Shown piece by piece: positions 55,018-63,900 of a stretch of DNA of 64,000 nucleotides (position 1 is the stretch's first letter; each line of letters starts with the position of its first letter). The stretch lies in the NCBI RefSeq assembly GCF_001281315.1, contig NZ_CP012479.1, positions 558,001-622,000 of the forward strand, written 5' to 3'. The translations under genes and the position numbers were made by a program. The stretch comes from Arthrobacter sp. ERGS1:01. GTDB taxonomy: Bacteria; Actinomycetota; Actinomycetes; Actinomycetales; Micrococcaceae. The notes under the pieces were generated by a model. It saw nothing but the letters and a program-made list of their open reading frames with translations. It did not search any database and had not been told where the DNA came from.

Positions 55018-55033
55018 TCTTGGAGTCTTTCCC

Positions 55034-58000
55034 ATGCCCACCCCGGCACTTGCCACGTCCGTCCCGTCCCGCCTGAGCGCACCCGAACGCCTGCACCCCG
55101 AACTTGACTGCGGCATCGGCCAGTGGGACAAACTGCTGTACGGCAACCACAGGATCGTGGTGTCCGTACCCGAGCTCCCGCAGGGCGGCCGTGCCGCCAC
55201 GGTTACCCTGCCGTGGCGCCGCCACGACGCCGCACCGGCCGACGTCGACGTCGTCGTGGTCTCCGCGGCCACCGGAACCCGCGTGCGCAACGTCGTGGCC
55301 GGGGAACGGGACCGGGCCGCCGGAATGTTCACGTTCGAGCCGGTCGACGGCGCGGGCGACTACTTCTTCCACTACCTGCCCTATGCCATGATGGGCCACT
55401 CCTACTACCCCCAGGCCGAGTACCTGCCCGCCCGTCCCACGGCGGACCCTGCCTGGGTGAACTCCGTTGCCGCCAGTGTGTGGTCGTTCGAGTTGGGCTT
55501 CCACACCGCCCACCCCGCCGCCACCGCCGTCCGCTATGAGGCCGCGAGCAAGTGGGACAACTTTGCCCCCATGAACTTCACCGCAACGGAGCCCGAACTG
55601 GCCGCCCTGCACGAGGCCCACGCCGGCGCGGCGTTCCTGCTCTTTGCCCAGGACCGCCGCCACGCGATCTCGATGAAGGACGCCATCCCGGCGCACTGGG
55701 CCATCGCGGGGCCGGCCGCCGTGCCGGGCACCGCTGCCGGGCTGTTGTGCCTGTCGGCCCAGCCGGGGGAGGACTACGTCATCCAGCTGGGCCTTTACGC
55801 GCAGGCGGAACTGACGGGAGTGTCCGTAGACGTGGCCGCCCGGGCCGACGGCGGCGAGGTCGCGGCCCGCTGCATCAACACGGCCGGCGTCGACCGCCTG
55901 GGCCGACCGTTCAGCAAGACCCTGGCCGTGGCCGACGGCGCCGTGCAGGCGCTGTACGTGGTGGTCCCGGTTCCCGCCGCGTCCGCCGGATCAACCGTGG
56001 AGGCCGTCATCACGGTGTCCACGTCCGCCGGGAGCGCCGAGCTGCCGGTCCGCCTTGAGGTGGCCGACGAAGCCGAGCCCGACATTGCCGCCGGCGGCTT
56101 TGGCGACCCCCGCGAACTGCGTCGCCTGGCGTGGCTGGACTCCACCCTCGCCCAGGATGACGAGCTCGTGGCACCCTACACTGCCGTGGAGATCGACGAG
56201 GCCGCCCGCACGCTGGCCATCCTGGGCCGCACGGTTCAGCTGGCCCCCAACGGCCTGCCGGCGCAGCTGGAATCGACGTTCACCTCGGCCGTGACGGCCG
56301 TTGACGGCCCCGCCCGTGCGCTGCTCCTGGAACCGCTGAACCTGGTGCCGGAGCTGGCGCAGGGCGCCGTGGCATGGGCGTACTCGCCGCTGGCCATCAC
56401 CACCTACGGCCCGGCCCGCGTGGGCTGGACGTGCACGTGGACCAGCCCGGACACCGCCTTGCAGGTCACCGTGGAGGGCCGGTTGGAGGCCGACGGCGCC
56501 GCCGACTTCGCCGTCCGCCTCACCGTCCCGCACGGTGCCGGGGCCGTGGAGTTGAACGATGTATCCCTCAACCTTGCCCTCGACCCCGCCGCGGTCCCGT
56601 ATGCCATGGGGCTCGGCGTGCCCGGCGGCACCCGCCCGGCCGGCATCGACTGGACGTGGGAGGTCGCCACCAGGAACCAGGACTCGCTGTGGCTTGGCGA
56701 CAGCAACATCGGCGTCCAGCTGGCGCTTCGCGACGACAACTACGAACGTCCGCTGAACACCAACTTCTACCGCGAAAAGCCGCTCATCGCACCCGACTCC
56801 TGGGCCAACCCCGGGGCGGACACGGCCCGGGTTCCCGGCATCACGCTCAGGGAGGCCGGCAGCGCCAACGGAAGCGGCGCCGTCGTGCTCCAGGCGTTCA
56901 GCGGCGGCCGCACCATGGAGCCGGGGGAGAGCCTGAACTACGGCTTCCGGCTGCTCCTGACCCCGTTCAAGCCCATCGACCCGGCCCGGCAGCTGCGCAA
57001 CCGCTACTTCCACGACCAGGGCAGCGTTGCGGACATTGCCGCGACCGGCGCCAGCGTCATCAACATCCACCACGCCACAGCCCTGGCCCCGTTCATCAAC
57101 GACCCCCTGCTGCACGCCGATGCGCTGGCGGAGTACACCACGGAGGCCCATGCGGCGGGGCTCAAGGTCAAGGTCTACGACACCGTGCGGGAGCTGACGG
57201 GGCACAGCCCGGACCTGCTGCCCATGCTGTCCCTGGGGCACGAAATCTTCAGCGACGGACCCGGCAAGGGGCACATTTGGCCGCAGGAGCACGCGGGCGC
57301 CAACTACGTTTCGGCCTGGCATGCGCCCAATGTGGACGACATTGCCGTGGTGACGGCGGGGGAGTCGCGCCTGCAAAACTGGTACATCCGCGGCCTCGAC
57401 GAGCTGGTGCGCAAGACCGGCCTGGACGGGATCTACCTCGACGACATCGCCTACGACCGCCAGGCCATGAAGCGTGTCCGCAAGGTCCTGGCGGCCCGCT
57501 GCGCCGACCCGGAAATCGACATCCACTCGGCCAACCAGTTCAACGACAAGGACGGGTTCGCGTCCTCCGCGAACATGTACATGGAACAGCTGCCGTACAC
57601 GGACAGGCTGTGGCTGGGCGAATACTTCGACTACGACAACACGGACCCCGCGTACTGGCTCGTGGAAGTTTCCGGCATTCCCTTTGGGTTGATGGGGGAG
57701 ATGCTGGAGGGTGGCGGCAACCCGTGGCGCGGGCTGGTCTTCGGCATGACCGGCCGGGCGCCGCGCGTGGACAACCGGGCCCTGTGGGAACTGTGGGCCG
57801 CGCATGGTTTGGCCGAGGCGCCCATGCTGGGGCACTGGGCCCTGAACGTGCCCGTGCGCAGCAGCCACCCCGAGGTGCTGGCCACGTCCTGGATTACGCC
57901 GTCCGGACTCGTGACGGCGCTGGCCAGCTGGGCGCCGGAAACGGTCTCCGTGACGCTGGAGTTCGCGCCCGAGTTCGCGCGCCTTGCCCAGGCGTCCCGG

Positions 58001-58108
58001 GTGGCGCCCTGCATTGACGGCTTCCAGGACGCCGCGGCCTTCGCGCCCGGGGACACCATTGCGGTGGAGCCGCGCCGCGGGATCGTGCTGGTCATCGACG
58101 GGGCATAG
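55034..58108 (+). CDS. Large glycoside-hydrolase-like protein (DUF6067/GH123-like)
   Basis: A 1,024-residue protein without a signal peptide. The N-terminal 650 residues look like consecutive beta-sandwich domains. From about 650 there is a TIM-barrel-like part: TEAHAAGLKVKVYDTVREL, KTGLDGIYLDDIAYDRQAMK with the acidic pair DD, and IDIHSANQFND. This resembles DUF6067-type glycoside hydrolases distantly related to GH123 beta-N-acetylgalactosaminidases. The substrate is not assignable; a hexosaminyl or galactosyl glycan fits the neighbouring GH110 gene. GGAG lies eight bases before the ATG. It is convergent with the GH110 gene across a shared terminator. Confidence 0.7.
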   Translation: MPTPALATSVPSRLSAPERLHPELDCGIGQWDKLLYGNHRIVVSVPELPQGGRAATVTLPWRRHDAAPADVDVVVVSAATGTRVRNVVAGERDRAAGMFTFEPVDGAGDYFFHYLPYAMMGHSYYPQAEYLPARPTADPAWVNSVAASVWSFELGFHTAHPAATAVRYEAASKWDNFAPMNFTATEPELAALHEAHAGAAFLLFAQDRRHAISMKDAIPAHWAIAGPAAVPGTAAGLLCLSAQPGEDYVIQLGLYAQAELTGVSVDVAARADGGEVAARCINTAGVDRLGRPFSKTLAVADGAVQALYVVVPVPAASAGSTVEAVITVSTSAGSAELPVRLEVADEAEPDIAAGGFGDPRELRRLAWLDSTLAQDDELVAPYTAVEIDEAARTLAILGRTVQLAPNGLPAQLESTFTSAVTAVDGPARALLLEPLNLVPELAQGAVAWAYSPLAITTYGPARVGWTCTWTSPDTALQVTVEGRLEADGAADFAVRLTVPHGAGAVELNDVSLNLALDPAAVPYAMGLGVPGGTRPAGIDWTWEVATRNQDSLWLGDSNIGVQLALRDDNYERPLNTNFYREKPLIAPDSWANPGADTARVPGITLREAGSANGSGAVVLQAFSGGRTMEPGESLNYGFRLLLTPFKPIDPARQLRNRYFHDQGSVADIAATGASVINIHHATALAPFINDPLLHADALAEYTTEAHAAGLKVKVYDTVRELTGHSPDLLPMLSLGHEIFSDGPGKGHIWPQEHAGANYVSAWHAPNVDDIAVVTAGESRLQNWYIRGLDELVRKTGLDGIYLDDIAYDRQAMKRVRKVLAARCADPEIDIHSANQFNDKDGFASSANMYMEQLPYTDRLWLGEYFDYDNTDPAYWLVEVSGIPFGLMGEMLEGGGNPWRGLVFGMTGRAPRVDNRALWELWAAHGLAEAPMLGHWALNVPVRSSHPEVLATSWITPSGLVTALASWAPETVSVTLEFAPEFARLAQASRVAPCIDGFQDAAAFAPGDTIAVEPRRGIVLVIDGA

Positions 58109-58130
58109 CGTTGCGGAAGGCATAACGCGA

Positions 58131-58166
58131 AGGAGGGCCGGCACGAGTATCCGTGTCGGCCCTCCT
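58131..58166. terminator. Bidirectional terminator between convergent glycosidase genes
   Basis: AGGAGGGCCGGCAC (58131-58144) pairs with GTGTCGGCCCTCCT (58153-58166) with one mismatch and an 8-base loop. It sits midway between the two convergent stops. Confidence 0.7.
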
Positions 58167-58203
58167 GTGTATTTCCTGGCTGTGTTGCCTGGTGGGCCGG
58201 TGG

Positions 58204-60564
58204 TTAGTCGGCGATCATCACCCAGCGATAGCACTGGCCGGCACTCCGGTCGGCACCCAGCGTCCGGACTTCCAGGATGTTGGGCCCGGCCAACAGGTCC
58301 AGGACGTAGTTCCCGTCCGCCGTGGTGGCGACCTTCCTGTCGTTGTAGTTGAGGTGCAGCGACGTGCCCGGCTCCGCCGCGGCCAGTGCAACGGACACCT
58401 GCGTGGTTCCCGTGGGCGCGTGCGTGAGCCACGCCAAGGGAGAGGCGGGCTCGCCAAAGTCGACGCCGGTCCACACGGGGTCACCCAGCGGTGCCAGCAG
58501 GGTGCCGCGGCGGTGCCCGTCAGGGGTTCCGACCACGGACTGGTCCGCATCGGCGGCGACGCTGACCGTCCGGGTTTCGACACCGTCCGCCGCACCGTCG
58601 ACCTCGCCGGCGGCCATCTCGGAGATGGCCACGGCAACGTTGAAGCCCGGGGCATAGCGATTTCCCGAGAAGACCAGACCGCGGCTGGCGGCGAAGTCGA
58701 ACAACTCCGGGGTCGGGTGGGCGGGCGTTTCGACGGTCGGGGCGTAGTGCCCCACGTGGTTGTTGGTGAAGGACAGCCCGGCCACGGACTTGCCCCTGAC
58801 CAGGGATCCGCCCGCCGGCAGCATGAAGCGGTTGGCATCGATGCGGATGTTGCCGTGGACGGTCCGGGCCGGCTCCGATTCGGCGTTCGTGGGGTCGAAC
58901 CAGATGGCGGCCCAGCCGCTCGCGGGGCGGTCGAAGACGTTGTTGCGGATGGTCGCGTTCGTGACGCCGCTTGATTCGTACCAATAGTCGGCATCCGCGG
59001 AAATGTAGATGCTGGCCATGCCCATTTGATCGAAGTGGTTCCGTTCAATGAGCACGGGCTTGGGCGTCGTGACGAGGATGCCGCGGGTTGGCGTGGATTT
59101 GAACGTGTTGCCGGCAATGTAGACCTCGGGCGTGTACGTCATGTTCTCGGCGACGTAGCTGCCCACCGCCAGATCGGCCGGCAGTTCCTTGTCCACCGTG
59201 GCGGTCATCCGTTCCAGGTCGTGGGCGGTGTCCCTGCCGTTGGGCCCGGTCACGGCCACCACCCGGTAGTCCTCCGCGCCGTCGGAAAGCATCGTGGCGC
59301 GCCTGACGAAGCGCAGTTCGTCGCCCGGGTAGAACTGCGGGAATCCGGCGGTGTCCCGTTCCATGTATTTCAGCGTGACGGTGCGGGTGTCGCGGTCGAT
59401 CGCCTCGACCTGCACGTAGGTGCCGTGGATGTTGATCGGGTCATCGTGCGGGTTGTCGAAGAGGCAGTTGGTGATCTGCGCCTTGCCGGCAACGCCCGAG
59501 AGCTGGATGAAGTCGGCCAGGCCGGCCGTCTGGCGCCATGTGCCGGGCTTGGCGCGCAGCGTGATCCCGTCCAGGGACAGGTCCCGGCTGAGCTGGCCCA
59601 CGATCCCGAAGCCGTGCAGGTAGCCCAACGCAAGGTTCTTCAGTTCCACGCGTTCGGACTCCCAGACAAACCCGCCCGGGGTGTCGCGCGGGCGCTGGCG
59701 CAACTCGTAGACCTTGCCGGCATCGCCCGGATCCCCGGCGGAGTCGTAGCGCACGCGCAGCACGTTGTTCCCGAGGTCCGTCACGGAGCGGGAGCCGATC
59801 CACAGGGGCAGGGGTGAACGCAGCGTCAGGCCGCTGGCGAGCTCGCGGATCTGGTTCTGCCATTCGGTGGCCACCTCGGGCCCGTGGGACCAAGAGGGGA
59901 CGCCCGTGGCCGGGCTGGGCTCACCGGTGAACGTGGCGGTGGCGCCGTCGATCACGTGCCCCACTCCGGCGAGCAGCTTGATGTCGCGGAAGCCGAAACC
60001 GTCCTCCACCCCGCTGGCCAGCACGGTCAGGTCCAGCACCAGCGGCGCGTGCCAGTCCGTGCTGAAGTTCCGGATGGTGACGTCGCTGGAACGGATGGCC
60101 GCGAACTGGGTGGCCCGGCCGTGGAAGGTCAGCTCCGAACCGTTGCCTTCGACAATGACGTCGTGCATGTCCTCAAGCAGGATCCCGATGTTCTTGACCT
60201 TGAATTCCTCGAACCGGCCCACGGTGTTGGAGACGTACAGTTCCCGTTTGGGAGCGTCCTCCGGGTACAGCGTGTAACGCCCGTGCGGGAACTCGATGGT
60301 GGCCGGTGTTCCCAGCCCCCGGGCATGGACGATCGCGTCGTAAACGGCGTAAGCGGAATCCGCGGCGCCGGACGGATCCGCGCCAAAGTCAGTGACGCGC
60401 ACCACCGTACGGTCCGTGGCGTGCACGGGCAGCGGGGCGGGGTCCTGCGCGGTCCTGGTCGCGGCGTGATAGCCCACGGTATCCGGGCCCAGCTCGCCGG
60501 CGGACAGGCGCTCGTGGCTGGTCCACGGGGAAGTGATGGATTTGGAGGCGGTGATTGTGTCCAT
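58204..60564 (-). CDS. GH110-like alpha-1,3-galactosidase (right-handed beta-helix)
   Basis: A 786-residue parallel beta-helix enzyme. VRVTDFGADPSGAADSAYAV opens the helix. TIEFPHGRYTLYPED, SELTFHGRATQFAAIRSSDV and CLFDNPHDDPINIHGTYVQV closely resemble family GH110 exo-alpha-1,3-galactosidases. The Asp-rich FDNPHDDPINIHG turn probably contains catalytic acids. These enzymes remove terminal alpha-1,3-galactose, for example from blood group B or linear Gal-alpha-1,3-Gal, and some act on algal galactans. No signal peptide is visible, so it would act on imported oligosaccharides. ATG 60564 is chosen because GGAG lies seven bases upstream. The last 150 residues form extra beta-sandwich domains. 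Confidence 0.75.
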   Translation of the reverse strand: MDTITASKSITSPWTSHERLSAGELGPDTVGYHAATRTAQDPAPLPVHATDRTVVRVTDFGADPSGAADSAYAVYDAIVHARGLGTPATIEFPHGRYTLYPEDAPKRELYVSNTVGRFEEFKVKNIGILLEDMHDVIVEGNGSELTFHGRATQFAAIRSSDVTIRNFSTDWHAPLVLDLTVLASGVEDGFGFRDIKLLAGVGHVIDGATATFTGEPSPATGVPSWSHGPEVATEWQNQIRELASGLTLRSPLPLWIGSRSVTDLGNNVLRVRYDSAGDPGDAGKVYELRQRPRDTPGGFVWESERVELKNLALGYLHGFGIVGQLSRDLSLDGITLRAKPGTWRQTAGLADFIQLSGVAGKAQITNCLFDNPHDDPINIHGTYVQVEAIDRDTRTVTLKYMERDTAGFPQFYPGDELRFVRRATMLSDGAEDYRVVAVTGPNGRDTAHDLERMTATVDKELPADLAVGSYVAENMTYTPEVYIAGNTFKSTPTRGILVTTPKPVLIERNHFDQMGMASIYISADADYWYESSGVTNATIRNNVFDRPASGWAAIWFDPTNAESEPARTVHGNIRIDANRFMLPAGGSLVRGKSVAGLSFTNNHVGHYAPTVETPAHPTPELFDFAASRGLVFSGNRYAPGFNVAVAISEMAAGEVDGAADGVETRTVSVAADADQSVVGTPDGHRRGTLLAPLGDPVWTGVDFGEPASPLAWLTHAPTGTTQVSVALAAAEPGTSLHLNYNDRKVATTADGNYVLDLLAGPNILEVRTLGADRSAGQCYRWVMIAD

Positions 60565-60684
60565 AGTGGTCTCCACGGGTGACGGCTCATGCAAACTTTG
60601 TGCGGTTTATGATCAGAAATGATCGCTTTGTCCAGTCTAGCGCGTAGTCGGCGGCAGCTACCCGGTCTCTGGCAGGATGAAGCC

Positions 60685-61467
60685 ATGACCTTTAGTTGGG
60701 AAACCCTGGCCCGTGTTCAATTTGAGGGTGACGCCCATGTCATCGAGGACAGCTGCGGATTCATCGGCCCGCACGCCTGGATCATCGACGGAGCCACCAG
60801 CCTGCTCGAACCGCTGGGCCTGCCGGCCGCCAGCGACCCCCAGTGGCTGGCCCAGGTATTGAGCGTCGAGCTGGCACGTGGCGGCGGGGACGATGTGCGC
60901 TCCCGGCTCGCCGCCGCACTGGCCGCCGTGAATGCCGAAGCGGCGAAGCTCGTGGGTGCCGAAACGGTCCGTTTTCCCAGTGCCGCCATTTCCGTGGCCC
61001 ACCTGAACGACGACGGCGTCGAGGTCGCGTCGCTGGCCGATTGCACCGTCGTGGTGCGCACCGGCGACGGCGCCACCCATGTGGTGCGGGCAGAATTGGC
61101 CGATTCCCGGGTGGACCTTGAGGCGTCCCGGCGCACGGTGGACCCGGCGGAACGGCTGCGCCTCCTGGTCCGGGACCGCGAATTGCGCAACACCGAGGGA
61201 AATCTGTGGGTGGCGCGGCGCGAACCCGAGGCCGCCGACCACGCCCGCGTGGTGCAACTGGGCCGGCCCGCACTCATGGTGATGGCAAGCGACGGCGCCT
61301 GGCGCGCCGTCGACCTTGGCCTGGTCGGCGGCCCGGAGGAATTCCTGGAACGCACCTCCTCGACGCTTGGCGCCCTGGAACTGATGACCGAGCTGCGCCG
61401 CAGGCAGGGTGAGATTGGCGAAGTCGCCGACGACGCCACGGTGCTCACCCTGGCGCCCCGCGGGTGA
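60685..61467 (+). CDS. PP2C-like phosphatase domain protein
   Basis: A 260-residue protein with a PP2C-like layout: EDSCGFIGPHAWIIDGATSL holds the first Asp, VASLADCTVVVRTGDGATHVV the middle strands, LMVMASDGAWRAVD the second metal site and VADDATVLTLAP the final Asp. Motifs are shorter than in the PrpC-type enzyme at 30.8 kb, as in standalone PP2C-like proteins of actinobacteria. Its target is unknown, and its link to the glycan genes around it may be only positional. AGGA precedes the ATG; it converges on the FGE gene with a 9-base gap. Confidence 0.7.
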   Translation: MTFSWETLARVQFEGDAHVIEDSCGFIGPHAWIIDGATSLLEPLGLPAASDPQWLAQVLSVELARGGGDDVRSRLAAALAAVNAEAAKLVGAETVRFPSAAISVAHLNDDGVEVASLADCTVVVRTGDGATHVVRAELADSRVDLEASRRTVDPAERLRLLVRDRELRNTEGNLWVARREPEAADHARVVQLGRPALMVMASDGAWRAVDLGLVGGPEEFLERTSSTLGALELMTELRRRQGEIGEVADDATVLTLAPRG

Positions 61468-61476
61468 TCTGGCCCC

Positions 61477-62487
61477 TCAGCGTTCGGGGAGGGTGACCGT
61501 CCGGAAGCCGAGGTTTCCGCTGGCCGAATCCGGCGTGTTGGAGCTTCGCGCGGCCAGCCGGTAGCGGTTGCAATACGAATCGTGGCACAGGTAGGACCCG
61601 CCGCGCATGACCCGTCCGCGCCCGATCGTGGGGCCGGCCGGATCCGTCACGGTGCCCTGCGCCAGGCATGATTTGTAGTACTTGGGCAGGAACCAGTCCG
61701 CGCACCATTCCCACACGTTTCCGCTGGTTTGGTACAGCCCGTAGCCGTTGGGCTCGAAGCTGCGCACCGGCGCCGTCGTGAGGAAGCCGTCCTCGCACGT
61801 GTTGACGGTGGGGAAGGTGCCCTGCCAAATGTTGCAATGGTGTTCGGTGCCGCCGTCCCCGGAAACGCCGTGGAGCTCGTTGCCCCACGGGTACCGGGCC
61901 TGCGCCAGGCCGCCGCGGGCCGCGTACTCCCATTGCGCCTCGGTGGGCAGTGCCCGCCCGGCCCAGGCGCAGTAGGCCAGGGCATCGGCGTGCGAGAGCT
62001 GCGTGGCCGGGTGGTCGGGGATGTCCTGCCAGGCCGAGAGCGGCCCCGCCGGATGCGCCCAGTCCGCGCCGCGCACGTTCAACCACCAGGGCGTGCCGGC
62101 GGCCGTGCCCAGGACGTCGGCCGGTGACGCCTGGACGGCCAGATGGAAGACGGCCGAGGTGCCGTAGACCTCGGACTCGGTGCGGTAGCCGGTGGCGTCC
62201 ACGAACGCGGCAAATTGTGTGGTGGTCACGGCCGTGGTGTCGATCCGGAAGCCCGCCAGGGCCACCTCGTGCACGGGGGTTTCGCCGTCGGCCTGATATC
62301 CCTCATCGAAGGGGTCGCCCATGGCAAAGGATCCCGCGGGGATGGCGACGTCATCGTGCAGGGAAGCGGCGCGCCGGGGCGGGACGGACAAGCCGAACGA
62401 CGCCGGGGCGGCGATGCCGTGGGGGCCTTGGTCCGATCCGGGCGCCTCCGATTCGGGCCGGGCGCCGGGGCTGCAGCACGTTGACAC
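61477..62487 (-). CDS. Formylglycine-generating enzyme (sulfatase activator)
   Basis: A 336-residue SUMF1/FGE-family protein. The active-site segment RGGSYLCHDSYCNRYR keeps both catalytic Cys, followed by AARSSNTPDSASGNLGFR, closely matching human FGE. SGNVWEWCADWF and ALPTEAQWEYAARGG are further family blocks. It oxidises the CxPxR Cys of type I sulfatases to formylglycine using oxygen and copper. Its presence implies at least one sulfatase gene nearby, but none lies in the window. Start GTG 62487 follows AAGGAG. Confidence 0.88.
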   Translation of the reverse strand: MSTCCSPGARPESEAPGSDQGPHGIAAPASFGLSVPPRRAASLHDDVAIPAGSFAMGDPFDEGYQADGETPVHEVALAGFRIDTTAVTTTQFAAFVDATGYRTESEVYGTSAVFHLAVQASPADVLGTAAGTPWWLNVRGADWAHPAGPLSAWQDIPDHPATQLSHADALAYCAWAGRALPTEAQWEYAARGGLAQARYPWGNELHGVSGDGGTEHHCNIWQGTFPTVNTCEDGFLTTAPVRSFEPNGYGLYQTSGNVWEWCADWFLPKYYKSCLAQGTVTDPAGPTIGRGRVMRGGSYLCHDSYCNRYRLAARSSNTPDSASGNLGFRTVTLPER

Positions 62488-62691
62488 GGGCTCTCCTTCG
62501 AGGTGTTCCGGCCGCCGCGCTGGCGGTGCCGGAAAAGATGATCAAAAAATCTTTTGCCAGTTCCAAGTGTGCGCCATCGCCACCAAAAAGCCGCAAAAGC
62601 CGCGAAATTCCGGGGTTTTGTGATGATCGGAAACGTGACGCATCAATGATTGAAACTGACGTATTTAAGAAATTACCCAACACTATGTTGC

Positions 62692-62713
62692 ATAAGTGAC
62701 ACCTGTCACTTAT
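62692..62713. promoter_or_regulatory. Perfect 22-bp palindrome in the FGE/transporter divergent region
   Basis: ATAAGTGACA (62692-62701) and its exact complement (62704-62713) are separated by CC. The site lies in the AT-rich 317-base gap between the divergent FGE and permease genes. The gap also holds AAAAGAT-(9)-ATCTTTT (62533-62555) near the FGE start and TTAAACGGTTAA (62719-62730), a LacI-type-looking half-symmetric site. The length and perfection of the 22-mer make it a strong operator candidate for the transporter operon. Confidence 0.6.
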
Positions 62714-62804
62714 CTTTGTTAAACGGTTAACCGCCTGGGGTGCAGTTCACCACGAAACGGCCTTCAGGCCGGAGCTAACCGTCTTAGACGAACGAGGAGT
62801 ATCA

Positions 62805-63860
62805 ATGAGCCAGACCCAACAGGAGTCGGCAGGGCAGCTGGTTGCCGCCGCTGACCGTCCCATGGCGGGCGCCGCATCGAAGGGGCCACGCCGGAAGAAG
62901 CCGGCCAAGGCCGCCGTCACCGCCGACGGCCACCAGGTGCGCAAGCTGTCCTGGAAGACCCGGCTCCGCCGCGACCGGCAGATGCTCCTGATGATGATTC
63001 CGGGAGTCCTGTTCCTGGCGTTGTTCTTCTACATCCCGATCCTGGGCAATGTGATCGCATTCCAGGACTACCAGCCGTTCCTGGGCATCACGGGCAGCGA
63101 CTGGGTGGGCCTGCAAAACTTCGTGGACCTCTACTTCGACCCGGATTTCTGGGGGGCTTTCAAGAACACGATTGTCCTCGCCGTCTGGCAGCTGGTGCTG
63201 TTCTTCCCGGTGCCCCTGGGCCTGGCCTTGATCGTGGACTCCCTGATCAGCACCAAGGTCCGCCGCTGGTTCCAATCGCTGGTGTACCTGCCGCACTTCC
63301 TGTCCTGGGTCCTGGTCATCGCATTGTTCCAGCAGGTCCTCGGCGGTGCCGGCCTCGTCAACAACACGCTGCGCGACATGGGCATGGGCGCCATTCCGTT
63401 CATGACCAACCCGGACACGTTCCCGCTGCTGGCCACCGTCCAGCTTGTCTGGAAGGACGCCGGCTGGGCCATGATCATCTTCCTGGCTTCGCTTGCCGCC
63501 ATCGACGGCTCACTGTACGAGGCCGCCGCGGCCGACGGCGCCGGGCGCTGGCGGCGCATGTGGCACGTCACGCTGCCGGGCCTGCGCTCGATCATCGTGT
63601 TGCTGCTGATCCTGCGCATCGGCGACATCCTCAGTGTCGGGTTCGAGCAGTTCCTGCTCCAGCACGACGCCGTTGGTCCGGGCGCCGCGGAGGTCCTGGA
63701 CACGTTCACCTACTTTGCCGGCGTCGTGGGCGGCGGCTGGAGCATGGGTGCCGCGGCCGGACTGGCCAAGGGCGTGGTCGGCGCACTGCTGATCTTCGCC
63801 GCGAACAAGGTGGCCCACAAGATGGGCGAACCCGGAATCTTTCAGAAGAAGGTCGGCTAG
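62805..63860 (+). CDS. Sugar ABC transporter permease, LplB/YtfT-like polysaccharide class
   Basis: A 351-residue permease with a Lys/Arg-rich cytoplasmic N-terminus of about 60 residues and six membrane segments. The EAA loop reads YEAAAADGAGRWRRMWHVTLPGL. IPGVLFLALFFYIPILGNVIAFQDY is typical of the LplB class, which imports oligosaccharides such as aldouronates or other polysaccharide fragments. GAGGAG lies five bases before the ATG. It is followed after 40 bases by a second permease gene, so it begins a new import operon, probably for the glycan handled by the nearby glycosidases. Confidence 0.85.
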   Translation: MSQTQQESAGQLVAAADRPMAGAASKGPRRKKPAKAAVTADGHQVRKLSWKTRLRRDRQMLLMMIPGVLFLALFFYIPILGNVIAFQDYQPFLGITGSDWVGLQNFVDLYFDPDFWGAFKNTIVLAVWQLVLFFPVPLGLALIVDSLISTKVRRWFQSLVYLPHFLSWVLVIALFQQVLGGAGLVNNTLRDMGMGAIPFMTNPDTFPLLATVQLVWKDAGWAMIIFLASLAAIDGSLYEAAAADGAGRWRRMWHVTLPGLRSIIVLLLILRIGDILSVGFEQFLLQHDAVGPGAAEVLDTFTYFAGVVGGGWSMGAAAGLAKGVVGALLIFAANKVAHKMGEPGIFQKKVG

Positions 63861-63900
63861 ACCCGGCCCCGGCCAGGACTAGCCGAATAAGGAGACAACC

